This document shows positions 42,791 to 57,346 of a DNA stretch of 64,000 bases, in pieces. A model generated the notes under the pieces. The model ran no database searches and had not been told where the DNA came from. It saw only the letters and a program-made list of their open reading frames with translations. Source of the DNA: Tretioscincus oriximinensis (taxonomy: Eukaryota > Chordata > Lepidosauria > Squamata > Gymnophthalmidae); NCBI GenBank assembly GCA_022410635.1, contig JAJVDF010000168.1, forward strand, positions 86,631-150,630, in the 5' to 3' direction. Position numbers and translations under genes: made by a program. Every line of letters begins with the position of its first letter. The first letter of the stretch is position 1.

Positions 42791-43075
42791 TGCAGGAACA
42801 CCTCCTCCCATATGTACCTGCCCACACTCTAAGAACTTCTGATGAAGCCTTTCTAACAAACCTATCATCTTCACTCATCAAGAGTTTGTGGACACATGGG
42901 AGCCCCCAAGTTGTGGAATTATCTCTCCTCTAAGGTGCACCAGGCACCTACACTTTACACATTCAGATACCTGGTGAAGACACATCTGTTTATCCTCACC
43001 TTTGGCTGAGCCAAATATTCTCTGTTACTATTGTATTTTAAAATTGTTCTATTTTAATCTGTTTTTATCATTTTT
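42791..43075 (+). mobile_element. L2-clade LINE fragment
   Basis: 'ggaacacctcctcccatatg', 'cactctaagaacttctgatg', 'gtgaagacacatctgtttat' and 'cctcacctttggctgagcc' follow the L2 C-terminal order in frame-broken form. The 3' tail is missing. Confidence 0.75.
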
Positions 43076-43603
43076 TATGTGCAAGTGAATATGTGTATAC
43101 ACTGCTGCTTAATCCAGATCACATAGTGTAGCTCTAACNTAAAGAAGATGAATGTAATCTACCACTAATCCAGTTTATAAAACTCTTAGTACAGATTTTG
43201 CTTGACTAGACCAGTCCCATGTAGACANTGTGTGCTAGTGAAGTCTAACCCTAAATGGCTTTTCAAAATGATCACCTGCTGCTCTAACATATCATTCTAT
43301 CTTGAAAATAATATAAAATTGTGAAATCTAGGTGGTAAGAGTAGATAAATCAGTTGGATAAAGTTTTACCCCTGAGTCTTTTAGGTAAGTAACAAAGTTT
43401 TACCCAAATGATATATGTTTTTAAGTAAGATATACATTATTTTGCAGTCAGAAATCTCCTTCTTCTTTTGCCTAAATCTTAAAATTTAATACAGATTCAG
43501 CCCATTTTCAGAATGTGGGAACATACAACAAAAGGAACAAATGTATTATTTTGACATGATCTATTTTAGAAAATCTCCCCTTTGGTTTAGATAAACCAAA
43601 CTA
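43076..43603. other. No gene seen; AT-rich sequence
   Basis: 43,085-43,260 shares words with 38,400-38,600; otherwise nothing is recognised. Confidence 0.4.
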
Positions 43604-43605
43604 CA

Positions 43606-43673
<68 letters not shown>

Positions 43674-43676
43674 AAA
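43604..43676. repeat. (AAAG)n microsatellite
   Basis: About 17 near-perfect AAAG units. Confidence 0.97.
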
Positions 43677-43754
43677 AGAGTTCCTCATTTAAGAAGCATT
43701 TTCCAAATCATAATTCCACCTTGTTGCTTATTTTGCTCACTTTTTTCCACCAGT

Positions 43755-43884
43755 AAAACATAAGAACATAAGAAGACCCATACTGGATCTGGCCAGAGCC
43801 CATCTAGTCCAGCTTTCTGAGTCACAAAGAGGCCCACCAGATGCACCTGAGCAGTCTGAACAGAGGAAAGCAAAATGTGCAAAA
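43755..43884 (-). mobile_element. CR1-clade LINE 3' end, short
   Basis: Minus strand, only the terminal ~130 bp: 'aaaacataagaacataagaa' to 'gagcagtctgaacagaggaa'. It is the last young CR1 before the repeat-poor block. Confidence 0.85.
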
Positions 43885-45659
43885 CATCTATCCAAGACAC
43901 CGTTGGGGTAAAAACAAAGTCTTGTCTTGCTTTCAATACTACGAGAAAAAAAACGCCATTCACAATAGCAGGTTGTGAAAATATAAATTCTTTCTCTATC
44001 ATTTATCATTTACCATATGTTGACTGCATCGATCATATGCATCTGAAATAAAACAATGCATGCTTAATCTGGATTATCCCCAATAAGTGAATTTTCTATC
44101 TTTCTATTTTCCCCATGTCTATAAAGATAAAAGAAAGGTAGACAGAACAGCTACAAATTTTAATTTTTTTAAGGAAGTAGATATTGAATGGGAGATAAAC
44201 TCTGGAAAGATTACATTAATATAGGATTCCCACATAAAATCCAGGATGGAAGCTTTCACTTTCAGTGGGTGTAAAAAAGTGATTTTCTCCTCAGGTGCTG
44301 GAGGTATGAGAAGCATCTTTTCTACAGCTGTTAAAAGTGTAAACTTCCAACCTGGATTTTGCCTGGTAATTCTACATTAATAGGGAAAATTATGTTCTCG
44401 GTTTGATATCCGTTTGTTTCTCTTGACAAGCGAACTATTTAATCAAAGAAAAGGATTGTTTATGTTTGAATCCAAACAAAAAGAGACACCTTTTTCCACT
44501 GAAGAAAAGCTTTTTTTAAGGGCAAAACCACAGCAAACTCATATTGTTTGATCAAATAGTATGTGCTTGTAAGGGTTTTTTTTAATTTAAATTTCTGAAT
44601 AAGCAAACCACTACACGCTCAGTCCAATGCAAACATCCACAAACACGAATTGCTCAATCAGACTTTCGAACACAAACCAAACTTTTCACATCTCTTTTCA
44701 GAAAAGGAATTGAGAATAAGGCTGAGTTGAAATGGAACAAGAGGGAACAAGAAGGCCATAGAAACAGGATAAAGTGAGGGACACATTATATAAAATGGCC
44801 TGAGGCACGGATGTTTCTAGAATGCAGGTTAGAATAGCATCTTCCCCTTGTGCTTGCCGCCAATCCACAGGAGGAGGGAGAGCTGGTGGCCACAAAGCAA
44901 CCTAGAGAGGTATCCATCAAGGTTATTACTTACATCAAAAGTAGATTTCCTTTTTCTTCTGAAGGCCTTACTGCCACTTACTACTGATCAGATGGAGTTT
45001 TAACATAATAGATCCTATGGGCAGCGACTGTTTTCTGTGTTAAAGATACTTTTTATACTTTTTTTTGTTCTATTTTCATTCTGATACTGAGCATATCTTT
45101 TTTTTCTTTCTTTCTTTCAATATTTCTAAAATTGTTGTTCATAATTCATGCAGGGAGGAAGGTGACTACAACTAAACATGTTTTAAATTACAGCCCAGAA
45201 TAGCCCAAAATTTTGGATTTGTATAATGACATCTTTACTTTGCTTTAGAAAACACCTCTGTTTGACGTTCGTATTTGGCAGTCCCAAAGATTTGTGTTGA
45301 AAACATATGTTTTGGAGTTTGATCAGTATGTGAAGTATTAAAAGACTGGAGTTTGAACTTGACAAACGGAGGAATTTGTCTAATACTGGGGCCAAAAATA
45401 TACAAAGGTTGTTACTGAATAAAGTTGATTATCATATTATGTTTGTAATCTTCATTTTACTTTTGCTTTTTTCTTCTCTTCTATTTATCTTTTTAATTTT
45501 CTCCACTTTGTTGCTTTCTTTATGATTTTTTGTCATTGTCATAATAATAATAATCATTCAGAAAAATAAACTTTCTTGAACCAGAGCCTCTTACTGATCA
45601 TAATTTATTCAGATGTTTACCATTTTCTCCTAAAGATGAAATTCCGTTTTGTTTCAACT
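43885..45659. other. No gene seen; AT-rich, few repeats
   Basis: 'ttcccacataaaatccagga' at 44,227 belongs to the unnamed repeat shared with 3912 and 13,428. No exon or RNA gene is supported. Confidence 0.45.
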
Positions 45660-45815
45660 TTGTTATTATTTATTAATTTCTGCTTATATCCTGCCCTATA
45701 CCCAAATGTCTCAAGACAGTTAATAAAAACAAGAGTACAAAATTAACATAAAACAATGCCTGAAAGACAGAAANTGGGAGGAATTTGAAAGAGGTAGGAA
45801 GGGGCGTTTACCTAG
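45660..45815 (-). mobile_element. L2-clade LINE 3' end remnant
   Basis: On the plus strand 'cttatatcctgccctatacc' and 'caaatgtctcaagacagtta' are the inverted L2 3' UTR, followed by the usual A-rich stretch. Confidence 0.75.
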
Positions 45816-48507
45816 TTTAACTTGCATAGCAACTTTTCTCTTGTTTTAAATTGAAGAGTGAATATACTTTTCATAATCCCTAAATGCATATGCCCCCAAA
45901 GTGTATATTTTGTGAATGCTTTATGTANAATAATATACTGCAATAACACCTGTTGTGTGAAAAAAGCCCAAGCTTGGGAAAATGGTTGTGCTACATTTTA
46001 GAGGGATATTTTCTAGTGGACTCTTCGGAGAAGGGGGAAAGTGACTAGTATTGTAACTGAGAGGGGTATTGTAAATTGTACTCTTAAAAAAGGGTGAAGA
46101 GGAGTAGTTCCTACATCATATTGTGCACTAGATTTTCCTTGTACAAGGACTGAGATGTCACCAATACACCTCACCTTTTTATATATAAAGATACATCTTC
46201 AAACAACCATCTTATTTCTGCAGAAATATCATTGCAAAAATCAGTGCAATCACATAAGATATTTGCAAATCACACACTCATTATCTCCATGCAAGTTTGG
46301 AAATGAGGTTCATCTCTNCATCCATTGCAGAGTGTGGCCTAGACTAATTCCTTCTGTGTCCCTATTTTCACCTGCAAATGGATTCCACAGCAGTTTCAGC
46401 CAAAGGTGCAAATGAAGAACTCCATTGCTAATGGGATTTTTGAAGACCTATTTGTTAGCCAGCCTCTGTAATCAAAGTGGAGTGGCAAATAAGGAAAGGA
46501 GTGAAAGTTAGCGGTTCTCACTGAACTGACTGTTCAAGTCCATAAGCCACAGTTAACTCTGCAGCCGTGGCCGCTCACCTCTTTGAATTCTGATATCTCA
46601 GCCATGTTGGCTGGTAATGGGAAGCCTTAAGATTTTCTGTGGCAACACATTAGATACTGTTGCTGAAGGTCAATACAGCACTGACCCCACTTCTTACTCC
46701 GATGCACCTCCCAGTGACCTCAAAGGGAGTTCTGAGAACCGCATAAAGATAGTTCCTAATGTAAGCACTGATATGGTTAACTAGGGTTGCCGGATCAAAA
46801 TTTCAAAAAAGAAAAACGAGGCACACAGCCAAGCCGGAGTGTCTAGCAAGGAAAGTTCAGAAAAGGCAGCCTGAGATGAATAATGGACATCTGTTCCAAA
46901 TAGCTGTTGGTTCTGGAGCTAAAGGCTGTTCTTAAAGAGAAAGCCTTGATGGGGAGACTTTTCAAGCGATGCCCTTTATAAACACTCTGTTTTACGTGCA
47001 CAAATGTGAAAGATGCCTGAATTTAATCTATGGCTCTTCTTCATGGAAGAGTTATACAATTCATTTACTTTCCTAATACATTTTTTTTGAAGGGGGGGAA
47101 TGTTTTTCCCCCAAAACAAGAAAAAGAGACACCTCTGGTTACAAGGCAGAGAACATAAAGCAGAATTCGGATCCTTCAGTGAAAACTAGGAACATTTAAA
47201 GCTAATCTAGTGCTTCTGTTTTCAAATTGTGAAGTTGTGTGGGAGTGCTTTGTGCCCGTCCAACAATGTGGGAGGTAGTACTAGACATTTTGTTGTAAGC
47301 AACATGGTGGGGCCTTGAGGTGATGGTATCCAACTTATGGCCAATTACCCCTCAAACACTGATGCCTACTTCACTTTGGAATGAATGGTTTCACCATGCT
47401 CACAATGGCAAACAATTTGGATGGCACTGTGTCATCGTTTTCTTGTTTATGAGCCTTATTGCAAACCCTATCTCCGCCCCGCCATCCCAAGATATAAAAT
47501 TGTCATGGAGTCTGTACAGAAAGTTAACTAAATGAAAATAGCTNGTTTTACTTTTATAGCATAACAGGTGGACAAATTTAGCAATACCTGAAGTGCAAAT
47601 GCTTAGTTTATGCATGAATTATATGAATATTTGTTAGAAGGAATTGCGTTAGGAATGAAAGTCACCATAAAATGTTATGTGTAAGCTATTCAGAAGTGAG
47701 TCTAGTTCATTTCTTTTTTGCTCTAGGTAATGTTTCCAGGGATGTTTCCTGAACTTACGTTCAAATGAGAAATTAAATTAATCATTAAATTAAGCCTCCC
47801 CCTCCTTTGGGTTGGATTCACAGAAGTGGGAACAGATTCAAAGCAAAATTGCCAGGTTGGGAGGTTCTGGGTAGAGAATTCAAAAATAAAAATAGGTGAT
47901 TAATTTGATTTGGAAAGATTAATTTTAACAGTTCTTAGTATGTAGTTAGATAAAGCCTAAGGAGTCTTTGTCATTAAATGATAAATCCTGTGGATATTCA
48001 TTCAAGGAATTCATTTTGGAGCTCAGGAGTTCTGCTNTCTCAAACATAGTTTATATTACTGTAATGGTCAATTTCAAAAAAATATTAATTTACTTTTAAT
48101 TAGTACTGTTGGATCTTTTCCTAATACAATTGGGTTTATCAAAATACAAAATAAAATAGAATAAGAGATACACTTGATTTTTTTTCTTCTAGACTCTTAG
48201 TATAAAATTTAAATGGCATAGCTTTAAGGTAACAAGTAAATCAATAAGGTCTGGATTTATTTATTTTTAAGGTCACCTTTGCATCTTCCTTCCCTTATCT
48301 TGAATCAATATCATTTTTCTCAGATATATCTATACTTTCTTTGCTACATTTCTTTTCTTAAAAAATAAAATAAAAAAGAAAGAAAGAAAGAAAGAAAAGC
48401 AAAAATATTGGATTGCAATAAAAGAGTAACATATTTTATAGTTATTAGGTATCATTATGCATCACAATATTGTTAAATAATCATTTTTTTCCATATTTGT
48501 AATATAT
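45816..48507. other. No gene seen; repeat-poor, AT-rich
   Basis: 46,790-46,815 ('agggttgccggatcaaaatt') resembles a DNA-transposon or SINE end, but no partner was found. 48,373-48,400 is a short AAAG repeat. No exon is supported. Confidence 0.45.
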
Positions 48508-48576
48508 ACTACTCAAAACAATTGTTAATTGCTTTGAGCAGTATATATTATATTTAATTGTTTTGAGCAGTATATA
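48508..48576. mobile_element. Damaged mariner-like foldback arms
   Basis: 'ctactcaaaacaattgttaa' and two inverted 'ttgagcagtatata' ends, TA-flanked, resemble the ends of the 36,477-36,550 element with most of the middle lost. Confidence 0.5.
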
Positions 48577-51500
48577 TTTTTTTGTGGAAGGAGTGAGTAA
48601 GAAGGAACTAAATAATAATAGTAAGCTGTACTTTGGTATCATATTTCAGAATAATAATTCAAGATGGAAGTTCTTGTAGGTTTGTAAAGGAGATGGTTAC
48701 AAGTCGATTTCTTATTTGCTTCAATACTACAACATTGTGTGATTAAGACTTCCCCATTACAGTTTAATGAATAAAAATAACCTCTCTCTTTTCCCTCATA
48801 TTAATTTAAACTGGACATTATATGTAGGACTTAGTGCAGTCTGGATGGAATTGCAGCTATTTGAAAGTGAATTTTATTTAAAAGTAAGGCTATACCATTA
48901 AACAACTTTTGCCTTAACAAATTTATCTCACTAGAAGTGTAATTCAAACTTTGTTTGCATTTCCAAAACCCATTTAGTTATTGCTCTTCATTTTCTCCTC
49001 TCTCTCTACCATCCTGTCTTGTTATTTATTGAGCAAGAAACAGTTGTGGCTTAAAAATAGTTTTGCAATCTGAAATCAAAATCTTTGTAAATAGGTTTCA
49101 ATAACCTGGCTAATTTGCTTTAATTTGGGTTTTCTCTATCTTCACGGAAACAGAAATATAGAAGCTTATTTCATCTACTTATATCTGATTTAATTGTAAG
49201 TACTTTAGATGGATTAAGTTTCCAGTTAATTGTCGGAATTCAGATGGTTTGTTGCCGAGACAGATTTAAGCTAAAACAATAATTAGCTACTTTGAATGAT
49301 GCTAAAATATTCATATTAACTTCAAATTTGATGCTATATAAATCACTGATATCTATTTATTATATTCTAACTGTACCCCCTAAACCTTGAATATTTTAAT
49401 CATTTTAACATCATTAGATTGCATTGCTTAATTATACATTTCCCCTTGGTTTCTTTGTTGCATTATAAATATTTTTGCTGTTGTTATTGCAAATATAAGA
49501 TAATTTTTTTTTATTCATTATATTGTAATAGTGAAATGAGACAAACGGTGAAATTGAAAAAGTACAAGGAAATAAAGAAACTATCAGCCAAACTATCTAA
49601 AAAGTAATCTATTTACTACATGTAATATGTATGGTTTCCCTTTTAAAACTTCTAATTTCTATGTGGTTCTTAATTATGACTTTTAGTTTATTTTGTTCTG
49701 ATGTATACTATTTTAAGAACTACTGCTATTGGGTTATTTTTCTTATACACAAATTTTGTTGGAAATGCTTTTCAATTCATATACAATATGCAGAGTAGTT
49801 TCTGCATATTTTCAGAGAAGTTTGAATTTGTATTTCCACTGAAATGTACCAAAATCTAATAACCAAAAAATTAAATGTTTTCCAGACAATCAGACATTTG
49901 ATATGTAACTTTATGAAAGTGATTTTCAGTCAGATATCAAAGCAGTCTTCTTTTTAATTTTAATTTTTATGAATTTCCGAAAAACATTTTTAATTACCAA
50001 CTTAAACTGATTATTGTTTCTTATTTTTCTAACTAATTAAGGTTTAGTATATTCTGACATCATATCTTATTTAAAGTTTAAAATAGATTGTGAAGAATTC
50101 TGAACAATGTTAGGCTTCTCAAGACAAAGTACAATCTATCAGAATACAGTTTCTAATGGCATTAGAAAAAAGTTCTAAAACATTAAAATCTTATTTCCTC
50201 CTTTCCTTCTTTTATACTTTAAATGTCCCACACTGCATTCTTTCTAAACTGCATAAAGTAGAAATTCTCCTGGCTAATACTTCATAAAGAACTAAAGTAA
50301 AAAATGTTCACAGCAAACCGTTTCTTTCTAACCTCACAGACTTAACTTTCCTGCAAAGTGGGGGTGCTTTCTTCTCCCCACTAAACATGTAATTAGTATA
50401 ATTAATAATTATTCCCTAATTGAAACACAGGTTAACAAACTTCCATAATGTTCAGAGGTAAAGGGGAGGAAAATGGTATTCATTCACCCTGAGTGTTTTT
50501 AAGCCTATAAAAGTCTTCAAAAGACCTTAAGATATCAAGCAATCTTTTATCCAACTAAACCTACCCCCCACCTTCATTCTTACACATACTTAAATACCCG
50601 CGATGTTCACAGCTTGGAAAAAAGGGTTGGAAAACCTTAATGGATCATTGGTTTTAAGTAAAAGGAGGATAGGTATGTGCCTGGTATAAGTGGTCTCAAG
50701 CCTATTTTTGTGGTATTAATATTTTTCATCAAACGAAAACAAAAGCATCTTACTAGCACAGCTTTCAATTGAGCTCTTATTAACATGGCTTTTATTTCCA
50801 AGCACAAACAATTATGCCAGAATAGACTGTGCCAGTTGCTGCTAAAATGAGCCGTCAGGTATGGTAAACAGGCAAGATAAATATGTGAGAAGTATTTGTG
50901 AAGGTGATTTAAGAGTTTTGATTTTGAAAACACACCATTTTTCCCTGCATACAAGTGTGAGGGACAAGTTTAGGGGAATGTCATCACTTTTGAAATATAA
51001 GGATACTGAAGTAAAACAACTAAGTGACAAGGATACCTTGCTTGATTTTTTTAATTATTNTTTTTTTTGAAGATTGTTATAAGTGAATTCATTTTGAGCT
51101 TTATAAGGCACAAACGCCACTGGATTCTTGATTTATTTCTTCAATAAAATGCTATCAACATTTTTCTTGTTAGACTCTAAGGTGCTACAAGTCCTCCCCT
51201 TGCTAGAATTTTTAATAAAATGTGGTCACACCAGTATATTTTACAAATTAATGATACAATTTTAGGATACTGGTCCTGTGTTGAAAACATCTTCAGTTTG
51301 ATTTTTAGCAAAGACATTAATCACAATGTAATATTTTAGAAACATATCAATGTCCAGGAAAAAGATATAAGCTTTTTATTTTAGTTTACAGTTAAGAGTT
51401 TGTTCCTGAAATTGAACCACTTTGCACTGTCATCTATTTCTGTGAGGGAATAATAAGCAAATATTTTGTTTAAAAAAACTTTTGATCTTCCAAAATGATT

Positions 51501-53779
51501 CATTCCATTCATTCTATTTTTGTGTTAACTGGTTTATTTTTTAAACCTGAAACCTGTTTCACACCAGGATGTTTAGAAACACCTTGTTAAAACAGTCTAA
51601 ACTTTCAATTTCTGTTTTCTTTTTCCTTTTCCATAAAAAGGATACCTGCTGTCACAAATAATCAAAAGTGTATTGCCCTAATAATTATTTTAAAACCATT
51701 GAGTATTTCTTAATGAATAAAGACTCATATTTTGAAAGAAATAAACTATAGCCAAAGAAAGTCAAAGGATGTATATATATATATATATGATATATATGAT
51801 ATATTTTTGAAGTATATATATATATGATGAAAAAATATATGTTTACAATCTAATGAAGCAACAATACCTTTACTAATCTGATTTATTTTGCTGTCCAAAT
51901 CAGCCCACATTTTAACCGTTTTGAATCCACAGATTAAATTACGAAATCATGTACCTAAATTCTTAAATGTTGTGCGCTTAGGAAAAGGAATTCACAGATG
52001 ACCTGAAACTGACCTCTTAAACTTCTATAGGATTTTTCTCTATTTTTCTCTAAAGCAATCTATTTTGTTATCTTATTTAAATCAATAGCTAAGCAAGTGT
52101 GAACCAGAACAAAAGCTAATTTCTAAACTGGTGGTATTGGAGCTCTTGATTTCAAATCCCTGAAAAAAATGAGTTTGAAATTGTAACGACTAAATTTAGC
52201 ATAATCAATGAATAACTTTCTAATTTTAATTTTTTTATTTGTTTGTGTATTTAAATGGTAACAGATAGCAAGAAAAGGAAAGCTCCAATTTAAACTAAAT
52301 TTATCCACCTGTTGTTCATTAATGAAGATGGATTCTCTTCTGCCATTAGCAGTAGGGAAAGAATTGTCATTTGGAAAACGTACATGATCAAGGGAATATT
52401 TTGTATATCCTAGACACTAAAAGTCCATGGCCCATAGAGTGCCCTTTCTGCACAATCGTTGATAAATTGTCAAGTCCACCTCAACTTGTAATTGCATATT
52501 CAGAAGACTGAGGTGATAGCTTTCTTGTGACCCTAATGTTATAAACAGACAAGGACATGGAAAGATATATGGCACAACAACAACATTCACCTGTCTGATT
52601 TAATACGAAGGAGGGGAGGAGAAAAATGTGTGGGGTACCACTTTCAATTGCATATGATCCTTAGAGTGGTGAGATAACTTTTCTCCCATTCTTTGAAGCA
52701 CTTCACCTGGAGTTCTAAATAGGATCTTCAAAAATATTAAAACATGTTTGTACACAAAATTCATAAACAAACTGCATCTGTGCCTGCAGAAACTCACCCC
52801 TTTGATAGGAATGTTGTAAAAATAACAACAATAATATGTGAAATACTGTCGTATATGAGTGGAAACCGGCTTCTCAGGAATAGTTAACCTGCAATTTATT
52901 TTGCCCTATCAAAAGAAAAAAAGTCTACCTTTTACCAGTCTGAGAAGATGCAAGGGACTACATCAAGTAATGTCAAGAACTAATAGAATTTCTAATTAAA
53001 TTGTGACAATGAGTGGCAATTGATTATTGAATTTTAGCAGAACCTTTTCTTTTATAGTTAACTTGTTCTATTTTAACCTCTTCAAGGATAAAGAGTCATT
53101 GCCAAACGAAGTACTTATAGATTGTGGCTGCCATCCTGACCTCACTTTATTGCAAATAAACAACATTTTAGATACAATTTACTTCTGGATAAATAAGGTT
53201 AAGAATGGACTGTGAGCAGTGAAAGGCGAATTCCAGGACAATTAATTATGAGATTTTTGTTTTGGCTCAACTGGTTTGAAAAACAAACAAAACAATGGAC
53301 ATATTTAGTGCTCTGCTGGACTATCTTGTTCTCACTTCTCCTAAAGAATTTGATTTACAGCTGTGTCGCTATGTTTTTCAGGGCTTTGCCACCAATGGAA
53401 TAATATGCTTTCCTTTGACTTCTCTGAGTATTTAGCAAATGAACTTCCAAGCTTTGAGAATCATGATTCTGACCATCTGTTTGAACATCTTACTAATTTA
53501 TTACCCAGATCCAAATATTAATAAATGAAAGTTTGTTACATTAAAAAAAATCCATAAGTATCACACACAACCTAATGCAGGGACTTAAAAAAAGATGTTA
53601 ATTAGATTCTTTAAAAGCTGGAGGTATATTCATTGTGAATATCCACTTCTCCCATACATTTCAATGGGTCTTGGAAGCAAGTATTTTCAGAGAAATCAAG
53701 TTCCAATTTCAAAGGATCTGGGCATGTTCTATTTTTCTATGTTCTTTCAATAATTTTATTCTGGCTGATAGATATAGTT
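48577..53779. other. No gene seen; long AT-rich, repeat-poor block
   Basis: Only a remnant of repeat Y (51,160-51,215) and an AT microsatellite (51,771-51,830) are recognised. 49,190-49,330 and 50,630-50,960 have the mixed, repeat-free texture typical of conserved noncoding elements. Open frames in both are unsupported as exons. Confidence 0.45.
51771..51830. repeat. AT microsatellite, imperfect
   Basis: Alternating AT with small interruptions; palindromic. Confidence 0.85.
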
Positions 53780-53804
53780 TATGACTAATTTTGGTCACTG
53801 ATTT

Positions 53805-54270
53805 ATGCTCCCTTCCAGGAAAACTGTACTTCAGAGCAGAATGCTTTGCTGCAAACAGGGAAGCCTCAAATGTATTTTAAACAGTTTGAAAAGCATTTTC
53901 AGGTTTCCTCAGCATTTGCTACTTTTTCACTTTCCAAATAATTTAAATGGGTTTGCTACCAAAATATTCCTTGTGACAGGAGAACTTGCCTGTGTGGAGT
54001 AAATGAAACTGAAGACTCAGTTCACCTGTTCCTGAAATGTAATTTATAAAACAGCATTAGGACAATCTATAGTCTCCCTTTTAGTTCATCATGGCCACCT
54101 GGAGGACCTGTTTTACATGCTGCACTTTTGATTCTCAAAGCCACAAAGATGTGAAAGAATTTCCTTAATACCATGGGTGTACAAAGTGACTCATGTTGAA
54201 CTTTAACAATCTGTTCTGAGGTATATTATTCTTTTTGTAAATTGATATGGTCAATGGGCGAATCAATAAA
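53805..54270 (+). pseudogene. LINE reverse transcriptase C-terminal remnant with ATT tail
   Basis: In one plus-strand frame 53,960-54,050 reads 'RRTCLCGVNETEDSVHLF' followed by LKC: a C-x-C...H-x4-C pattern after a basic residue pair, as in the C-terminal zinc-knuckle-like region of several non-LTR retrotransposons. After frame breaks the sequence reaches 'atgggcgaatcaataaa' and then a pure ATT array, a common LINE 3' end. The clade (for example Vingi, R4 or another) cannot be fixed from this. Stops and frame changes show it is dead. Confidence 0.55.
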
Positions 54271-54399
<129 letters not shown>

Positions 54400-57346
54400 A
54401 AACAAAACCAGGAGATGTGAGAATTCACTTTCCACCAATTCTTAAACCGAAGTCTGCCCTGCCTAAATTGCTTCAAATCAGCAACTGTCTGAGGTAAAAT
54501 ATGTCTAAATATTACTAATTTGTACAAACTGAAGTCCTGGGGCCTTAATCAAGCCCTTTCCCTTTTGTTATGATTGTGTTTCTTGTGTCACAGCTACATG
54601 GGTCTTTGAAGACTACTCAGCAAAATGTGTAATGAAGTAGAGAAGGGAAGGGTGGGGGGAGAATCCTACAGTCTCCAAAATGGGCTGATCTGTTTCCTTA
54701 ATCAAAGATTTTTCTGTTCCCCCACTATTGGGGTTAGATTAGAATGGCTGTGATGATGAGACGCAGAGATTGTCAACTAAGCAAAGTCAAAATTAATGAC
54801 CAACAAAAACCAACTTCCTTTTGTGCCTGATTCTGAGGCTGCAGCATCACCATATAAAAGAGCGATCAAAGGCAGGGGATCCATTAATTATTAACTTCGA
54901 ACAGCTTCAGAAAACCATCCATAAACCTCCACTGACACGTTCTTGACAGCCTCACAATTTCTCCAAAAGTTCCTGCTCTGTCTTGCTTTTTCTGCCTAGG
55001 GATGTCATCCTCTCTGGTTTGCACATTCGCAAGTCCTGGAGGATGGAATATCTACGAACACATGGGACCAGTATCCGCTTCTTGAAAGACATCTGTGCAG
55101 AACATTTTACATCAGAATTCTCTGCATAATTCCCTGTGTAACTCTCCATCAGCTGTCAACATAATAGAGCTGTCAACAGCCTAATTGTATGCTACAATAT
55201 GTAAGGGGGGACCCGTCCAACTGAGGGGTGGTGGCAAAGAGGGGGAGAGATGTATGTGGAAAGTAACACAACTCAACTGTCATTTTCATAAAGCCTAGCC
55301 CAACCTGTGGCTAAACCAGTTAAACCTTCTATTTAAACCTCCAGTTTAATCCCTGGATTTCTCAGCATAGGTTGGATCAAACTCCAAAAAAATCAGCAAT
55401 CAACAAAAGATAGGAGCTTTTAGACACCCAGTGATTCATGCACACCTGCCACATAAGCCGGTCTGTTATTGCTTTTCTTATGTCAGTGATTCAAAAAGGT
55501 TCTTTGCTCTTCTGCAATCTGTTTTTTTAAAAAACTCTTTTCAACTTTTTGGCCTCTATCTTTTTCCTAGACCCTGCTTTTCCTGAAGGATTAGATTCTC
55601 AACTGAATGAAGAAAAAGAAGTGGCGGAAAAATAATAGGAAGAATTCAGCAAATGTTTGGATTAGTAAGGTGCAGCTATGAAGCGGCCGAAAGTAAATTT
55701 TGATGTGCATTAAACATAGTCAGAAAACAACATAACCTACGCAAAGGGCAAAATATTGAGCTCCGTAAATTTTTACTTAAAACATACTGAAGGCTCATTT
55801 TATAATTTTGCAACCATATACAATTAACCACAATATATTTTGTTTTACTCTTTTTGAGGCTGGTGATGCGTGTTATTATAAGACACAAACCTGCCTTTAT
55901 ATAGTCAGATGTGAAGCTGCTTTGTAAGGTAATTCTTGCATTATTCTTGAAATTATCCAGAAGCAAACAATCCACCTGATATAACATGATTCTAGATTTA
56001 TTTATTTGTTAAAAAATCGCTGACGGTTCACTCGTTCATTCATTTGTTTGATATAACAGTTAAAGTTAAAGACAGGTATTTTCTCCTAATGCTGAATAAT
56101 TACCAGATGGAAAACTACGATATTCCACAGTAAACAGAGAAAAAGAACAACGCTGGTTGTCTTGATGTCTTAACATTAATAATGTATTTCCCTGTCAGCA
56201 CCTGAACGTTTACAAGTTATCTGCCAATAATTTCCATCATAAGACAATTATTTTAAAAAAATGACTTTTTCACCCTGAAAACTTAACTCTGTGGGTGACA
56301 TTTCTTCCCACACGAAAACACATCCCCAAAACAATTGTACTTAAATATCATTGTCCTATCAATTCTAATTTTAGATTTAGGACTCAAGAGACCATTTTTT
56401 GTGAGAAGAAAAGTTGCAGGAGTTGCCAAATAATGATTAGTGAAAAGAATTAGAATGATAAAAAAACAAACATTGACAGGTTTAGCTTTAGTCCCTCGAC
56501 ACCCTCTGCAAACATTCCACACGGCTGATTTTTTAAAAAATCATTTTTGCAAATATCATGTCTTTCCTTTTTTCGTTTCCTACCTTTGCTTCCCTGAGTC
56601 ATCTGTGTCCATTAAAAGCTGTAGGATTGTGCAAATGTTCCTGATCATTGTATGTTTGCACCAATGTGAAACTTTTTTTTTTAAAAAAAAGATCTTCTTT
56701 GCCTATAGAAATGTGGGTTAATATAATAGCTACTTGAAGCAAGGGACGGCAGCAAAATACACTTCTATAGTTGTCCTTATTTAGGCCTTCCACAATTTTG
56801 TTTGTCATCTTGCCATTCACGCCAGCTGGACTCTGACCTTCAAGTTCTCCTCTCTCCCCCATCCAAAGTATTCTTTTCAGATCCCAAGTTCTTTCCTTCT
56901 TACCCTCCCACTGACACCATCCTATTGAAAAGTGGAGATAACTTTATTCATCTACCCATCATTGTATCACATTCAATAGGCAAACAGCTTCAACATTCTT
57001 CAGAACTGGACAGGCTAGAAATGTCTCTATTTCACTTCTCCACTGCCCCCTAAATCTGTGGAAAACAATGACATTTTTATTGGTGCTTTCAATGCTGTTT
57101 ATCAAAATCTATTTTCACCATTTTGTTGGAACCATGTTAAATAAATCAAAAATTGTGATTCAACATTTCTGAAGATTCATCTGTAGGTGGCCAAAGAAAT
57201 GTTGCTGTAGAATGATCCTAAGATCGTCAAGACAGAAGCAGAAAATAGTTATTTACCGATAAAGGCATAAATCTGTTGTTCTCTGCCTGATTTCCCCTAC
57301 TATATAGAGTGTGAAAGGAATACAAATTAAGTTGCACAAGGATATA
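54400..57346. other. No gene seen; repeat-poor block, candidate conserved element
   Basis: 54,740-54,930 and 55,820-56,060 are repeat-free with TAAT-rich motifs and could be conserved noncoding elements. 56,673-56,690 is a T10-A8 palindrome. No exon is supported. Confidence 0.45.

Noticed and set aside
46785..47145. Possible DNA transposon with agggttgcc end
   Set aside because: The proposed right end does not pair with the left end.
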